64,000 nucleotides of DNA from Leucaena leucocephala (GCA_037074615.1 CM073527.1:25792848-25856847), one strand, 5' to 3'. Counted from the first letter of the stretch, positions 13,485 through 26,585 are shown. Made by a program: numbers and translations. The notes: a model not told the origin generated them from the sequence alone.

Positions 13485-15586
13485 ATGAGTTCATATTCAG
13501 GTCAGAGCAGTGGCTATGATCTCTCTTTCAAGATCTTGTTGATCGGCGACTCTGGTGTGGGAAAAAGCAGTCTACTCGTCAGCTTCATTTCCAACTCACT
13601 TGAAGATCTTGCCCCGACCATTGGTATTTATCTAATCCCTCGTTTGCTTATTCATTCTGTCAGGTTGCCCAGGAAATGTTGGACTTGATCTTTTCGTATG
13701 ACAAAACACCGATATTTTGGTTGCTATTTCCCACCACCAATCTGAACTAAACAACCAAGGGATTTGATGTGATATTTCTTCTAGATTCGTGTCAAGGAAA
13801 CAGTGTCTTCTGATTTCCTTTCTTAAATTTACAATCCACTCTGAGTCGGAACCTTTTAAATTGGTTTCAATGAAAAGGTGGCAGACCAACTTCAAACCCT
13901 TCAGATGCTGCTTTACGTTTCTGAAATGATCTAATCTAACTTTTCCTTTGTCTCCATCATGTGCAGGCGTTGATTTTAAGATTAAGCATCTCACAGTAGG
14001 TGGAAAGAAATTGAAATTAACTATCTGGGACACTGGTAACTCGCTCTTAAATCTTGTGCTTCCATCTGATTCATGAAATTAGGCTCTTTTTTCTCATTAA
14101 TATTCCTTCCGCAATTAGACTTGTGGAAGCATGTAAATTGTAAGCAAACAGATGGAATGGAATATATTCTTTCTCTGAGTCATAGCATGTGCATTATATG
14201 TCCATTGACATAAGTGCTGTTAAGTAAAGCCTTCACTCAATAAAACATTATAATATCTGTTGCAGCTGGGCAGGAAAGGTTCAGAACTCTAACAAGTTCA
14301 TATTATAGAGGAGCGCAAGGAATCATTCTGGGTATGCTAAACTAATTCCAAACTTTGTATGCATGTTGAGTTCTGGCTAGAGGTCTCTCTAGAGATTTTC
14401 TTTATGGAAAATCTGGTAGATGAAGCTAGCTTTAAACTCTATTGTGACCCTTGATACTTTCATTGATGATCTTGGCATCTGTTATGTTAGAGTGATGCCT
14501 GATATATGATTATCAAATTAAGAGTTTGCTGGGAATAATTTCCTTTATCGGGACTTGCAGTTTAAAACAGTTTCAGGCCATGCATTTATGACGTTGGGTC
14601 ATAGTATTTGAGTGATTGCTAACAAGTATCAATGATTTGTAATTGGGGTAACACACGTCTTATTTGCTTTCCTTTTAGTTTATGATGTTACAAGGAGAGA
14701 TACATTTACAAACTTATCAGAAGTATGGTCTAATGAAGTGGAACTCTACTCAACTAATCAGAATTGCGTGAAGATTCTGGTTGGCAACAAAGTTGACAGA
14801 GTAAGATTTCTGTTACGATTTTGTGTTTATGCATATACAAGTTATGGGAACGGATTGGTGATTACGGGTAGATCTTCCTTCAATAAAATTGTAGGGAAAT
14901 ATATCAATGCAGCATGATGAAATATAAAGTTTTGAGCTTATATCCATTTACAAGGATAATGAAAGAATTCAGGTTCTGTCTTCCATGTGTCTCTGCCCAG
15001 TGAGGCACAAGTCTAGTCAACCTTTAATACGACTGTTTTAGGCAGAATAAACAATGGTGATATCATATAGGAAACAGGCTAAGATCTTAATAATAAATTA
15101 GATGAAAAGCATCTCACTTCACTAAGGGCAAAGGCCTGCATGTTTAGGACAATCATCTTTTGGAATCTAGACTAGTGCTACTTATTTCCAATGTTATTCA
15201 ACTAGCATAACTCCTTTTCTCGAAAGTGTTCTGTTCATTAGTTTACTTGATGGTTATTTATGTGTTCAGGATTCTGAAAGGGCTGTGAGTAGAGAAGAGG
15301 GATTAGCTCTTGCCAAAGAGTTGGGCTCCTTGTTTCTTGAATGCAGTGCTAAAACTCGAGAAAACGTGGAGAAATGCTTCCAGGAACTTGCTCTCAAGGT
15401 AAAATTTGGAGACTCTCAGATTATTCTGTGCACTGTTAACTAGACAGTGATAGCAAATTGGGTGTTGTTTGATAGATAATGGAAGTTCCAAGCCTTTTGG
15501 AAGAAGGATCAACCGCAGTAAAAAGGAATATTTTAAAGCAGAATCAGGAACCCCAATCATCTGAAAGCAGTGCTTGTTGCTCCTGA
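13485..15586 (+). CDS. RABC2A: Rab GTPase, RABC2a / Rab18 class
   Basis: A small GTPase switch that recruits effectors to membranes. Plant RABC proteins are the Rab18-like class. Six exons with matching phases: 13485-13623, 13967-14035, 14266-14331, 14679-14800, 15270-15398 and 15476-15586, giving 211 aa. All G motifs are present: P-loop GDSGVGKS (21-28), APTIG in the effector switch, WDTAGQE (67-73), NKVD (128-131) and ECSAK (156-160). The protein ends in CCS, a C-terminal double cysteine suitable for geranylgeranylation. The [11 protein letters not shown] and VKRNILKQ stretches near the C-terminus match the RABC2a subgroup as I remember it. The length is normal for a Rab and nothing is broken. 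Confidence 0.95.
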
Positions 15587-17744
15587 GATGCACCATCGTG
15601 GACGGTGAATCTTTACTAGCATACAGCTTGGACATACCATGTATTTTAAGCTTCTTTCTTCAGCCAGAAAAAAAAAACGAAAAGAAAATCTTGCTTGGTT
15701 TCAGACGAGTCGTTGTCTGCCAGTTGCATAATACTTTGTAGTAACAAGTGATAATGGCGCTCAGATTATGTATATTATCTTTGTATAACTGTGCTTTCCT
15801 TCATGATATCGATATTAGCTCATACTTTCATTTACCGATCAATGAATTCAGACTTGTCAAGGTCCAGGTCAGGTAACTCTGCATATGCCTGCAATGTTAT
15901 GGATATTTTTTTTTAAATATTGATAAGTGAAATAACACAAGGTGGTGGTGAAAAGCAGGATTTGCTTGAGACTCTGAGAGATCTAGTAAGGTTTTCCACT
16001 GCTACTTTATATTGGTAGTTGAAAATTGTGTATATATGCTATAAAATTTTAACAAGTCGTCTCAACAGTAATACTTATTTACAATTACTTTTAATAGAAC
16101 CACTTTGAAAAGTTAGTTGCTCAATTTTTAGTTGAAACTAACAATGCTCGAAAATGAGATTCAATCAAAGGATAGCCACAGGAAGAAAAGGGAAATGACC
16201 CTCACGGTGACCACATGTTGTGAGGGAGAACTTGTATGCCTGAAAAGAAAAGACAAAAGCAGGTTAGAAAGGGAAGGGGAGGAGCATTATCCGTTTATGA
16301 GTGGGATAAAAATGGAGTCAAAAGGGAACACAACTTACGAGTACGTGGCTGGAGCTTGCCACTTTTATTCCACCCTCCATGTATACATATATAGCATAGT
16401 CATATATATTTGGATCGAAAGGACAATCGTATATTCATTTTCAAATGGTCTCAACTTCTTTTGTAACCAACACAATCATCACACACAGCGGACCTGACCC
16501 TATTCTTCGTTTTCGTTGGTTCCAACTAGTCTTTTATTTATATATATATAACTATATAACTAAATTAAATTTAAATATTATCTGGGTTTCACTGAAAGTA
16601 TCTCTTCTAAAATTATTTTTTATATTAACACATATAAAAACTTGAGACTACCAAAGCCCTTTCTACTTATACCAAATATCGATGCCTATTGACCCAACTA
16701 GTCCTTTCTATTTGTATGATTAATCTTGTAATAACTACATTTTTCCTTTTAATATATTCTAAGTCAAAAAGTTGATTAAAGACACTATAGGCTAGTCTTC
16801 CAACCAAATAAGCTGGGGTGACTCGCCCAATTTGGAGTGAATACACACCTCATTAATATAAGGATTAATATCATTTTTTTTTGTCCTCTAAATTTGCCTC
16901 TATTTTAATTTTAATCCTTCCAATTTTAAACAGTAAATTCTTGTTCATCAACTTTATTCCGTGGCCATTAGTCCCTCAAGAATTAACGTACGGCATTAAA
17001 TATGATGATGTGACACTGACGCTGTTAATTGTGCTTATTTGGCATGTACATGTGGCATCTAGCTCAATTTTTTTACGTCTTGGGTTTACAAGTGATAAAA
17101 AATACAAAACAATTGCTCTCCTGTTGCCCGCCTTCTTTCCTGCAACTTTTGTATTAAAGCGCTGACAAGTTAATCTAAAACACTGTATTTAAAATCGCAT
17201 AATATCTAACATGCTCGTTGAAGAGGACAATTTTTTTCGCCAACTAAGAGTACAGTTATTTTATATCGTGGTACCATATATTTTTTGTGATAAGCGGGAC
17301 TCGTCCTTTTCGAGAACGAAAGATATCCAAAATGATGTGATCCACTCCTTTGAGTTTGAGGTTCTGTTGGTGGGCGTTGGCTAGCTCACACGAATACTGA
17401 GTTTCTTCTCCTTTGATATCCCTCAACTTTTGCTTTCTCTCTTTCTTTCTCATACAAAAAAATAGTAATAAAAAAACAACAGCATTATGACTTGCTCATC
17501 AAAACAAATCAAGAGACTGCGAATCTACTCTTGAGGCACAGGCTCCAAGAAATTCAATTATGATATTGCGTATTATAGGCGAATCAAATGGAGCAATATC
17601 AAAAGAATGGAAAGAAATCAAAGAATCAATGGCCATTAATCTGATACAAATTAACCTGAGCGAAAAGAAAGAATATAATGTATATGGTGGATACAAGTTT
17701 GTTTCTCCGGGGGGGTTAATTAACTAAACCCACAAGGTACGTGA
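15587..17744. other. RABC2A 3' UTR and intergenic DNA with a dispersed-repeat-like patch
   Basis: No gene is recognised. The 3' UTR probably runs to about 15850. Bases about 16860-17060 read as phrases of the type 'tcctctaaatttg', 'attttaatccttcc' and 'attagtccctcaag', which are familiar from dispersed non-coding plant repeats. The 121-codon ORF at 16132-16497 has low-complexity content and no recognisable family. Confidence 0.4.
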
Positions 17745-18527
17745 TCAATAATGACAATCCACCAAAGGAGACGCCGAGAAGACGAGGACAGAGTCTTTGG
17801 AGTGAAAGGGAAACTTGGATTTGGAATGATCATGATCTTCATGAGGTGCAGGAAGATTCAAGTCCCACTTGAAGACGTTTCTGGGTTTCTTGGGGCTGCC
17901 GGCAATAGTGGTAGTTGCAGTTGAAGGGGCGTTCCCCAAAGTTCTGTGCCTTCTCATGTGACCCCCCAAGGCTTGCCCAGAAGAGAACTCGGCCCCACAA
18001 ATGGAACACTCGTGAACCTTGGACGATGATTTAGCGCCATAAAAAGAAACCCTGCTATTCGATAATTGCAAGGAGAGAGCGGTGCTGGTGAAGCAATTGT
18101 CGTGACCTTCCGGGTTGGGCTTCGTCTTCTTGTGCCTGGCTCTGTGTCCGCCGAGCGCCCGGAACGAAGGGAAGCCTCGGTCACAAGTCTTGCACTGGTA
18201 AAGGTATGCGCCATCCTTAGGGTGCGAGAATTTGCCTCGAGCCAAAAGAATCAAACAATTGGCCATGTCCTCCTCTTGCTCCGTGGGCGTCGTCGACGAC
18301 GACGTGCTATCCCTCAATTCGGAGAAGGACGTGTTTGGGACGTCGAAGCCGCCGGCACAGAGCTCATTGCTGCTGGCGGTGGTGCAAGGCATGGCCATGG
18401 GTAGCATTAGCGGGGAGGGTGGCCTATGACGCTTGGTACTCTTGCCCTTCATGATTTGTGCATGATCCTTGCACGCCACCATAACTTGCTCTCTAATGAT
18501 ATCCTCCATATGATGAATGAACCCCAA
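17745..18527 (-). CDS. Two-finger C2H2 zinc-finger repressor, ZAT5-like (C1-2i class)
   Basis: A nuclear transcription factor of the plant QALGGH type, intronless, 260 aa. Finger 1 uses Cys112, Cys115, His128 and His132 and carries RALGGH in place of QALGGH. Finger 2 uses Cys174, Cys177, His190 and His194 with the canonical QALGGH. An EAR repression motif (DLNLPAP) lies at 222-228, so the protein probably represses stress or developmental genes. A basic KGKSTKRHRP stretch at 27-36 is a likely nuclear signal, and the NCLILLARG box (90-98) is typical of this subgroup. Translation could also start at Met7. A TATA-like CTATATAG lies about 150 bp upstream. The assignment to a ZAT5-like subgroup is from memory of the family. 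Confidence 0.92.
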   Translation of the reverse strand: MGFIHHMEDIIREQVMVACKDHAQIMKGKSTKRHRPPSPLMLPMAMPCTTASSNELCAGGFDVPNTSFSELRDSTSSSTTPTEQEEDMANCLILLARGKFSHPKDGAYLYQCKTCDRGFPSFRALGGHRARHKKTKPNPEGHDNCFTSTALSLQLSNSRVSFYGAKSSSKVHECSICGAEFSSGQALGGHMRRHRTLGNAPSTATTTIAGSPKKPRNVFKWDLNLPAPHEDHDHSKSKFPFHSKDSVLVFSASPLVDCHY

Positions 18528-18676
18528 TAATGATGAGAGTTAGGGTCGTGGAGGTAATTAATGAAAATGAACAGAGAGATATTGGTGGCGTGAGAAGGAT
18601 TGAATAAAGTAGGGAGAGCAAAAGGGGTTGAGGGATTGATCGAATGTGAGAGAGTTGAGTTGCCAACGTGAGAAGG

Positions 18677-18684
18677 CTATATAG
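18677..18684 (-). promoter_or_regulatory. TATA-like box upstream of the ZAT-type gene
   Basis: CTATATAG followed by a CT-rich run lies 150 bp before the ATG of the zinc-finger gene. The spacing fits a roughly 120-base leader. This is inference from motif and position only. Confidence 0.5.
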
Positions 18685-20154
18685 AGAGAGACGGCGAGGA
18701 AAGGAGTGAGATTCGGTTGGCTTTGAAGCAAACCCTTTGCTTTTTCTCAACGATTCCTTTCCCTCCACACATTTTTTTCCCTACTTTTCCCCCCTCCCCT
18801 TTTAATATTTGCCTTTTTTTTCACCTTCCCTTATTATCGTGTCTTTCTCTTCTCTCTTGCGATTCCCTTTTTAACTTACCTTCAACCCTCTTCTCTTCTA
18901 TTTAACCATCCATGTTAACCATTGGCCAGAAAAAAGCATCCATATTATAGAAGTGAAATGGAGGGATGATAATCGGGGGGATCATGTCGAGTTGAGTACC
19001 CAGCCCACTCAGGGAAATAATCACGTGCGCCGCCAATCAATGTATCTCAAATCATTTGGCGTCCGTTAAAAGTATGTGTAGCTAGGATTATACATACTCG
19101 TTCCCTCACCATTCAACTTGAAATCATAGTCTCCTGGATGCAAATTAAATGAGTCAAAAGGACGTACGGGGCTTGGAATGACTTTGTCAATTCTTTGAGA
19201 CTTAGATAAGAAGAGGAAGGAAGGAACGAGTCAAATAAAACAGAAGGGTCATGACCAACATGGAAGTAGTGTGTTTGTGTGGAGGTGGAAGAGAGAGATT
19301 GTTGGCGTAAGGAAGGGTGGTGCGGTTGCCAGGGGCACGTAATTAATGGCGTCGGTACGTCAACATGGATCAGCACCGTCATCACTTAGCGGGTTATGAT
19401 GAAGCAAAGCATATCTAAATCTAATCCTCCACATCTACCTACGTATAAGCTCCTGTGCTCTCTCCTGAGGAGTGCGTACGTACCTAGTTAATTATTGCAG
19501 AATCGTTCATGACTTTATTCATCACCCACCCTAGCTCTCGCACCTTCTCGTGTCCCCGAATAGACATGCATGAATCAGTACCTCATCATGTTACTCTACC
19601 AAATATCACTGCTTTCCAAGCTCTCCACAGCGATCCATCACTCGTCTTGATTGCTATGAAGTAAAGAAAGTTTGCAAACAGAACGTGCCCCTCGCAGAGT
19701 AATATAACAGCCATGATCCTTTCCTCGAAAAATTACATACTTAGAATTACATACTTTTTATATGCCTCGAGAAATTAGCAGTGACATGTGGCCCAAAAGA
19801 TTACTTCTTTCTATACGCATATGGTTGGTTCGGTTTTTGATCGATTTGGTTCAGGTTGATTAATTTAGCTCATGCTTACAATTTCTTTCATTATTCCTAC
19901 GATCTCTTATTCTTTTAATCTTCACTCTTCTTAAAGTCCTTTTGATATCTATTTTTTATAAAACAATTACATTTTATTTCATTACCTGTATTTTTATTAT
20001 GCTTGATAACTTTTTCTACTGTTGATATTGGTCTTGGAAACCAAACCAAACCAAACTGGTTCTACTTGGGTGAATTGAAAACTAAACCATACCTTATTAG
20101 TTTATTTCATTTAATGTTCTGTGATGTGGACCTTTTACTCATAAGAAATCGAGG

Positions 20155-20357
20155 GAGTCCTATCTAATTTTTTTGTGTATAAAAATTTTTAAGAAAATAT
20201 TGGGCTTACCCACAATTTAAGGGCAGAGTAAAATCTTCCTTTCTCTTAAACTATATCAATATCGGACAGGGCAAATAGTCTATTACCCTTATGCATAAAT
20301 CTAGGCACCTAAGAGTTAGAATTTTGACACCCAAAAGCTAAGATGAGTCCTATCTAA
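20155..20357 (+). repeat. 177-bp segment flanked by 13-bp direct repeats
   Basis: GAGTCCTATCTAA occurs at 20155-20167 and again at 20345-20357. The repeats bound a 177-bp segment containing AGGGCAGAGTAAA and TCGGACAGGGCAAATAG. It may be the remnant of an insertion or a chance repeat. No terminal inverted repeats were evident to me. Confidence 0.45.
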
Positions 20358-21675
20358 ATTGAAAAGCCATAATTTTGTAGCGATGAACGACTCGTTAGGC
20401 TAACTTCTCATCTTCATACAGCTTCTAACTTCTTCTTTGTTTTCCCATAATTAATGCTAAAGTGTTAAGTTTAGTGCAATTGGCCAATTGAAGTTAAGTC
20501 TAGTATAAAAAATTGATCTCTTACATGTCAAATCAAAATTTAAATCTTTATTAATAGAAGAATGAATTTTTAATGTCTAATAATATCTCAAATATAATTA
20601 TCTATAATAAAAAGATATATATATTTAAAAAAATTATAAAAATTGTAAAAATTGTTATAGCGATAAAGTCAACCCTATCTTCGTCTAATCGAGCCATATT
20701 CAATATTAATACTTAATACAGATTCTCCAAAGAGTCAAAGTATTGACTAGTTAATCTTTATGCATTGACGATATATATAGAGTTAATTAGTTGAACACTT
20801 TGAACATCGATTGATTGATGGTTGATATGAATGTGATGGATTGCGTCATTTTTGTCCTTTCCCCACTCTTGGTTTTAAACTTTAAGGATCATGTCATGTC
20901 TCTGCCACGGTCACTCACAGCCATTAGGAAAACCAAAAAAACATGCACGGTTTTCTCAAATGAAATTGAAGATAAAAAACAATTTGAAAAGCTGAGAACT
21001 TCCCCGATGAAATCCAAAAGAGAGCTTCATAACTTAAACCTCAGATGAGCACAACGTGATTCCCGAGAGGAGAGGGACGATGAAGGTTGAAGCATGAAGA
21101 ACCATGTAGCGTACTCGGGTTTCTACATATTTCACAAGATCAATTGGCTCTGTTTGTGCCCCTGGAACCGTCCCAATCTGATTGCAATACGCAGGGGTTT
21201 CGTGTCAAATTAAAATGACTAATAATTCATAAAACAAATCTTAATCAAATTAAGCATCGTACGGGCGTTTTAGGAGTGAGGATTTTATTTATTTTATCTC
21301 AGCAAATTGGCCTTTCATGTGACCATCATTCGGTTTATTAATTTTTTTTGTTGACGCAATGTTTATTAAATCAGTCATCGTGAAACGAAAGCCAGCTAGA
21401 CGTAGAAAATTATTTTGTACGCGAAAAAAGAAGAAGCTCGGCCCTGTCCTGTGTTTTTTGACTTTTTAATCAGTTTAAACTATATTTTTTAAATAAAAAA
21501 ATTATACTCCGATAATAATTGGATGCTTTCTTAATCGTATTAATTAAGTCAGATAATTGACCTCCACTCTCGCCTTATCTCGCATTTGTAAACGACGAGG
21601 CTGTATTAATTAAGCATCCCCCTTGAAACCATAATACATTTACAATATTTTTTTCATGAGAAAACTAACCCCCAA

Positions 21676-22068
21676 GCCCTTATAATTTTATTTAATTTTG
21701 TAATAGAGTCCCTATAATTTATTTATTTTTTATTGGATCCTTATAGCAGTCAACCTTTAAGCATATCTTTATGGTCAAAATTCATGCTGAGGTAAGGGTG
21801 GGTAAACATGTCCTGTCTCAAGTTATATTGATATAATTCCAGGTATTATAGGAAGGGTTTGTTCTTTCTTATAAAAGATTAGGAAGATAATGTATCGAGT
21901 TAGGACAGAATAAAGGTCAAGACATGATGATTATCGGCCCAATCTTCGGGATCATTATAATTTTATTTAATTTTTAATCAAGTCTTTATAATTCATTTTT
22001 ATTTTTATTGGATCCTTATGGCAGTCAACCTTTAAGCAGATCTTTATGGTCAAAATCTATGCTGAGGT
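21676..22068 (+). repeat. Two about 118-bp direct repeats spaced 275 bp apart
   Basis: Bases 21676-21793 and 21951-22068 align along their length. Both contain TTGGATCCTTAT followed by GCAGTCAACCTTTAAGCA, then CTTTATGGTCAAAAT and ATGCTGAGGT, with scattered differences. The 157-bp segment between them is unrelated. The wording resembles dispersed plant repeats with 'ctataattt' phrases. Confidence 0.75.
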
Positions 22069-23149
22069 GACTGATAGAATATGATTAGGCTTTGAGCCAG
22101 CATACACATTTAATTAAAAGTGCCACATGATTTTTTTTTTTTTAAAAGAAAGAAACAGAAACCCAAATAATTGAGTCTTTGGGGTGCTTGAGGGCGCAAC
22201 AGTAGTGGGGTGAAATCGATATTATCAAAATCTCCATTTGTTACTGGGTTCCATGTATGTTTGCAGGTTCTTTGATTTCGAAAACAAAATTTCACTCGAT
22301 CGTCTGGTTCTCAAGCAAATTTGAACTGTCAATTAAAGCATTTTTCCCTTGGTGGATTGTCGACGGCATCCTCAACATCTCCGGAAATTGGCCATTCCAT
22401 TTATCACTGCCAGATCTGCTCCCGCGTCCTTTCTTGTTTTCTACTTTTAATCCATTGGAGCTTTCAGACATTCTATTCACATCCCCTTAATTATTGCTTG
22501 ACAAGATTCATTTGCTTTATCCTATAATAAACAAAGATAATCGGTTTCAGCCACAAAACATGAGGGAATAAATGGAGTATATCTCACAAGTGCGAGAGAG
22601 AGCCAGAGGAGAGTTGAACATGGACTTAGCGCGGTTGAGCTTGATTAAAAAAATAAAAAGGAGAAGTACATGAGAGCTGAACGGCGCCTTGCCTGGAGAT
22701 ATTGAAGCTCATTTGGTGTATAGAGCTTCCGAAAGAAAGTGAACAGAATATTTACAATATATGCATGCTCGTCTTACCATATATGTTCTCTTCGTACGTC
22801 CTTCGAATAGCCTGTGACCATTGACCTTTTTCCTTTTCGACAAATTCATGAAAATAATTAAAATGGAGAAAAAAAAAGATATATGAGCCAGCATCAAAGT
22901 TGCCATCGATCATTAACATGATGGCTAATTAATGAATTACTAATACGTATTCATATGAGTTACATGCACCGTATAAATCATAACAAAGGGAAATCAATAA
23001 CAAGGTTTCTCCATGGGCATATGAAACGCCCTGTCTCGATCGTTATGAGGCTGCAAAGGTCTTGCGTTACTCTCTGCGTAATGCTATCCATCATTCCATC
23101 AAATTAAACCATTCGTCAGTGACGACACACACACAAATTAAAGACCCAT

Positions 23150-23170
23150 TTATATATATATATATATATA
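23150..23170 (+). repeat. (TA)n microsatellite
   Basis: About ten TA dinucleotides lie within the last introns of the carbonic anhydrase pseudogene. Confidence 0.85.
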
Positions 23171-23479
23171 GCAGTTGAAGTTCAATTATAACACAGCGAT
23201 TTCATTAGATTACTTGCATCGTGAACCGCCTCCCTCAGCAACTTCAGCTGCTTCCTCAAAACTGTTCTTGCATGATATCACATAATCCATTCTCATTTCT
23301 AAAATGGCAATAAACTCAATTCAATTTGCATCTATTCTACATCTCTCTTATTTTATCATTTATGCTCCCTTCCGTTGACATTTTACTTAATTCATCCTTC
23401 ATCTGATCTTACTTCCACTCATGAAATCATCATCTAAACTTTAAAGTAATAATCTCTCAATAAAGAACATGTAATAGTC

Positions 23480-23480
<1 letters not shown>

Positions 23481-23515
<35 letters not shown>
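23481..23515 (+). repeat. (TTA)n microsatellite
   Basis: About 11 uninterrupted TTA units lie in an intron of the carbonic anhydrase pseudogene; likely length-polymorphic. Confidence 0.9.
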
Positions 23516-24705
23516 GTATCAATAAAAAATTAAAACAACCTCGTCATAAAATTCATAATTTCAACTTAATTATTTTTATTTCGATTTGAAATCCATAAGG
23601 AATGAATGCATACCTTATGGTTGATGATCCAAGTGATGCCTTCAGTGCAGGGAGGGACGGTGAGGGAGCCCACATAAGTGAAGTAGTTTCTGCTTCTCAT
23701 GCTTATGTCCAGAGGGTGAACCTCTCCTATCTCCTCTACCTCTACTTCATCCACCATTTTCCTTATATATTTCCCCAACTACGTACCATAACCAACAACT
23801 TCCTTTTCATTTCTTACAAAACCACAAGATGAAAACATTTTCTTAAAACTGCCTCCACTTAGTAAACCATAGTGACTTACCTTGGACAGAAACGGATCGG
23901 GCCGACCAATCTTGTACAGAAGTCCAACCACCACGACCTTTAGATTTCTGGGTTTTTGCTGGTGTGAACCATGTGAAGCTCCAGGTCATACCTGCAACAA
24001 CATCGTTGAAATAAACAAAACTTTCGATTCCAAGTCGTCGATCCCTTGCTCTGGTCGTCTTCTACGAGATTATTGTTGCAGGTCAAGTTGAATATACATA
24101 TACATATATATAGAGAGAGAGAGAGATTCTCAACCCTCCTAGAAAAACGAGCTTAGCTCATATTAAACAAAGAAAAAGAAAATGGAAGAAAACAAGACAA
24201 GACGGAGACCTGCGGCCGTTGATGGTATGCTCGGCGGGTCAGTGCCAGTGAGAAAGAAATCGGTGACATTGATGCTTAAGGAGCCAGCATCTCCTTCACA
24301 TTTGACCTGAATATCATGGCCTCTGTTCTTGAGCTTAGCCTTCTGAGTCTTATAGCTAGGTGCTTTTCATGAGCCCAAACTTGGGGATGAATCTCACTCT
24401 GTGAGTGGACAGATCAATAGGAGATTGGGATTCTCCACGCTTGCAAGCACCCCGTTCCTTTTTAAGGTCCCCCCATTGTTGGGGTCCCTTCTCGCTCCCC
24501 TTGACGTAATCTAACTCTCTCATCCTCTGCACAACACACAATCCAAAACACTTAAATAATTACAAGAAGTTTCAGAGAACCAAACAAACGGCGAAATATA
24601 TTCTGAATAGGTACCAATTTCCTGGGCTCTACACAACGTTGAATGTAGCGAAAGGAGGATTAGGAGGAGTGATATGAATATTGTGAGGCTGATTTGGGGC
24701 CTCAT

Positions 24706-26510
24706 GCTGATGGAAGCGATTAGATTTGGAAGGAAGGGGGCTTCCAAATCCAAAGTTCTTGGCTTAAATCTCGAAGAATGGAGAAAGGGTGTTCTTTTTG
24801 TTTGGGCCTTACGCATGTGGGAATGGATCGTTTGTGTCTCCTCAGCTGCTGACAACGACAAAAGGGTCGTTTCGTTTCAGTCAACATAGAATATCAACAG
24901 AGACAGTCTGATGTAACAAAAAACAAAACAGAGACAGTCAGTCACTTTCCTATTTTATTCCTCAACGTCAATCCAAAACAAGTAAACGACACTGCTCCAC
25001 CCGCTGACTTACCTTCCCATTTATCAGACGGTAAAGCCTCCCATCTATGTGTTTATATACATGTGTGTGTATTGTGCTTTATGTTACTCATTCCAGTGCT
25101 TCTTAATCTGTCCGAAAATGGAAAATATTTTTTAACCGTACTGATGTTTAAATTAATCATGTTTTAGAAAATGAAATTAAATGATGAGAAAAGAGTAACT
25201 CTATGTCTCCTGAGTTTTTTAAAGATAGTAAAAAAATTACTATTTTGTAAAATTTTCCTTCCTGCTAATTTTTTTCATATTCAAATATAAGGTAACAAAT
25301 ACTAAAAGACTATAATAAATGTGTCCTCTAATACTGTTTTTTTTTTTTTTGGGTGATAATGCCTCACTACTACTTTAACCCTTTAAGGCAGCGAGAGAAG
25401 GATCTATTCACACTCGTCAGTTTCAGCGTAAGGCTAACTAAAGCTTGAATTCAACTGAGGCTGCATTTCAAAAAGTTATTAATTAACAACGCCAAGGTAA
25501 TTTCTAATTACACCAAACATGGTCTGTTCCCTGCCATCGAATATAATGACTACAATTTTGTTGATGACAAGAAAAATGGAGCATCCCTGGAAATTTGTTC
25601 CGGTCGGTTTTTACTTTCCTGAAGGGGTTTGGTAAGGCCAATTTTTTGTATCCCTAAAATTATACCGTGTTCAACGCGATTTTCAACGTTAGCCGTTGTC
25701 CCCGTCCAAAGTAAATTATAAAATTACGTCGGCTGATAAATTAGATCCATAGAAGCTGTCTCCATTTTCGAGCAGCATGGTTTTCAAGATATATGGTTCC
25801 GAAAGAAACGAAGGTGGTGGAACCCCACACGCTTTCTAGAAGCATAGGAATATTGGGAAGAGAAAGCAAAATCTAACAGAAAATATGATGTAGCTCTAGC
25901 TTCTGATCATGAATCATATGTATCATTAGAACCATCATCCTGTCTCACATTTTCTCAGTACAGGTGTCATGCTTTCGTTGTTAGTTCGATTTGATCTTTT
26001 TTTTTTTTTTGTGCGTGCGTGGGAGTTTTAATAAATGAATACCAGAACTACAATATCTATACTGTAGACTGCGGCTTTAGGCATCACCGCCATCATTTTT
26101 AATTAATTACCTTTACGAACTTGCATATAATAAGTTTATCGCATATATATAATATACATATTTTTTTCTTTGTTCAATCACATGCTTATTGATAATTTTG
26201 AAAGATTATATATGTTCTGCGGTATGGCATCAGAATTGTATCATGACCGTGTCATCAAAATATCGGGAAAATATCTGGTATCAAGATATTTAATTAAACA
26301 AATATCAGGCTGAGGCCGATTAGGGAAGTTAAAACGGTGATATTTGGTAAAGTGAATACAAGCAGTATCGGGATTAACGAAGGAGAGAGGAGATTAGTGA
26401 AGCAGCACTAACAAGATGAATAACAGGTACCCGATTATCCACCTAAAGATGTGATCTCAATGATAATGGCAGATCTACACTCGAGAGATATTTCTAAGCA
26501 TTGCCACCTC
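24706..26510. other. Intergenic DNA
   Basis: No gene is recognised. The stretch is AT-rich with poly-T runs (near 25338 and 25998). The 24674-24889 plus-strand frame is a shadow of the carbonic anhydrase signal-peptide exon. Confidence 0.45.
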
Positions 26511-26518
26511 TATAAATA
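26511..26518 (+). promoter_or_regulatory. TATA box of the small secreted-peptide gene
   Basis: TATAAATA followed by GAG lies 75 bp before the ATG at 26586. Consensus and spacing are both good for a plant TATA promoter with a leader of about 45 bases. Confidence 0.7.
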
Positions 26519-26585
26519 GAGTTAGCGGGATATTTTGGTATGGGCATCTAAAGCAAAACGTTCACCAGAGACTGAACATTAAACC

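Larger units (their letters stand above)
18685..22993. other. Gene-free 4.3 kb stretch with repeats
   Basis: No coding gene is recognised on either strand. The small open frames here (near 19113-19385, 20815-21048 and 22257-22490) show no family motifs. The stretch contains a pair of direct repeats at 21676-21793 and 21951-22068, and 13-bp repeats bounding 20155-20357. Confidence 0.5.
22994..24705 (-). pseudogene. Alpha-carbonic anhydrase pseudogene, introns retained
   Basis: Intact family members are secreted or plastid-lumen zinc enzymes that interconvert CO2 and bicarbonate. A signal-peptide exon starts at 24705 (MRPQISLTIFISLLLILLSL). Then come DERELDYVKGSEKGPQQWG, GESQSPIDLST, LKNRGHDIQVK, a HWH metal-ligand patch, EHTING, YDLELHMVH, GSLTVPPCTEGITW, TVLRKQLKLLREAVHD and NARPLQPHN. 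Lesions seen: a frameshift giving TAG at 24356-24358 just before SYKTQKAKLKNRG; a small deletion before HWH followed by TGA at 24239-24241 where the family has Ser; and a frameshift giving TAA at 23940-23942 before VVVVGLLYKIG. The C-terminal tail after NARPLQP does not match the family. Introns and several splice borders remain, so it is an unprocessed duplicate. No single exon combination I tried restores one frame. Confidence 0.88.
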
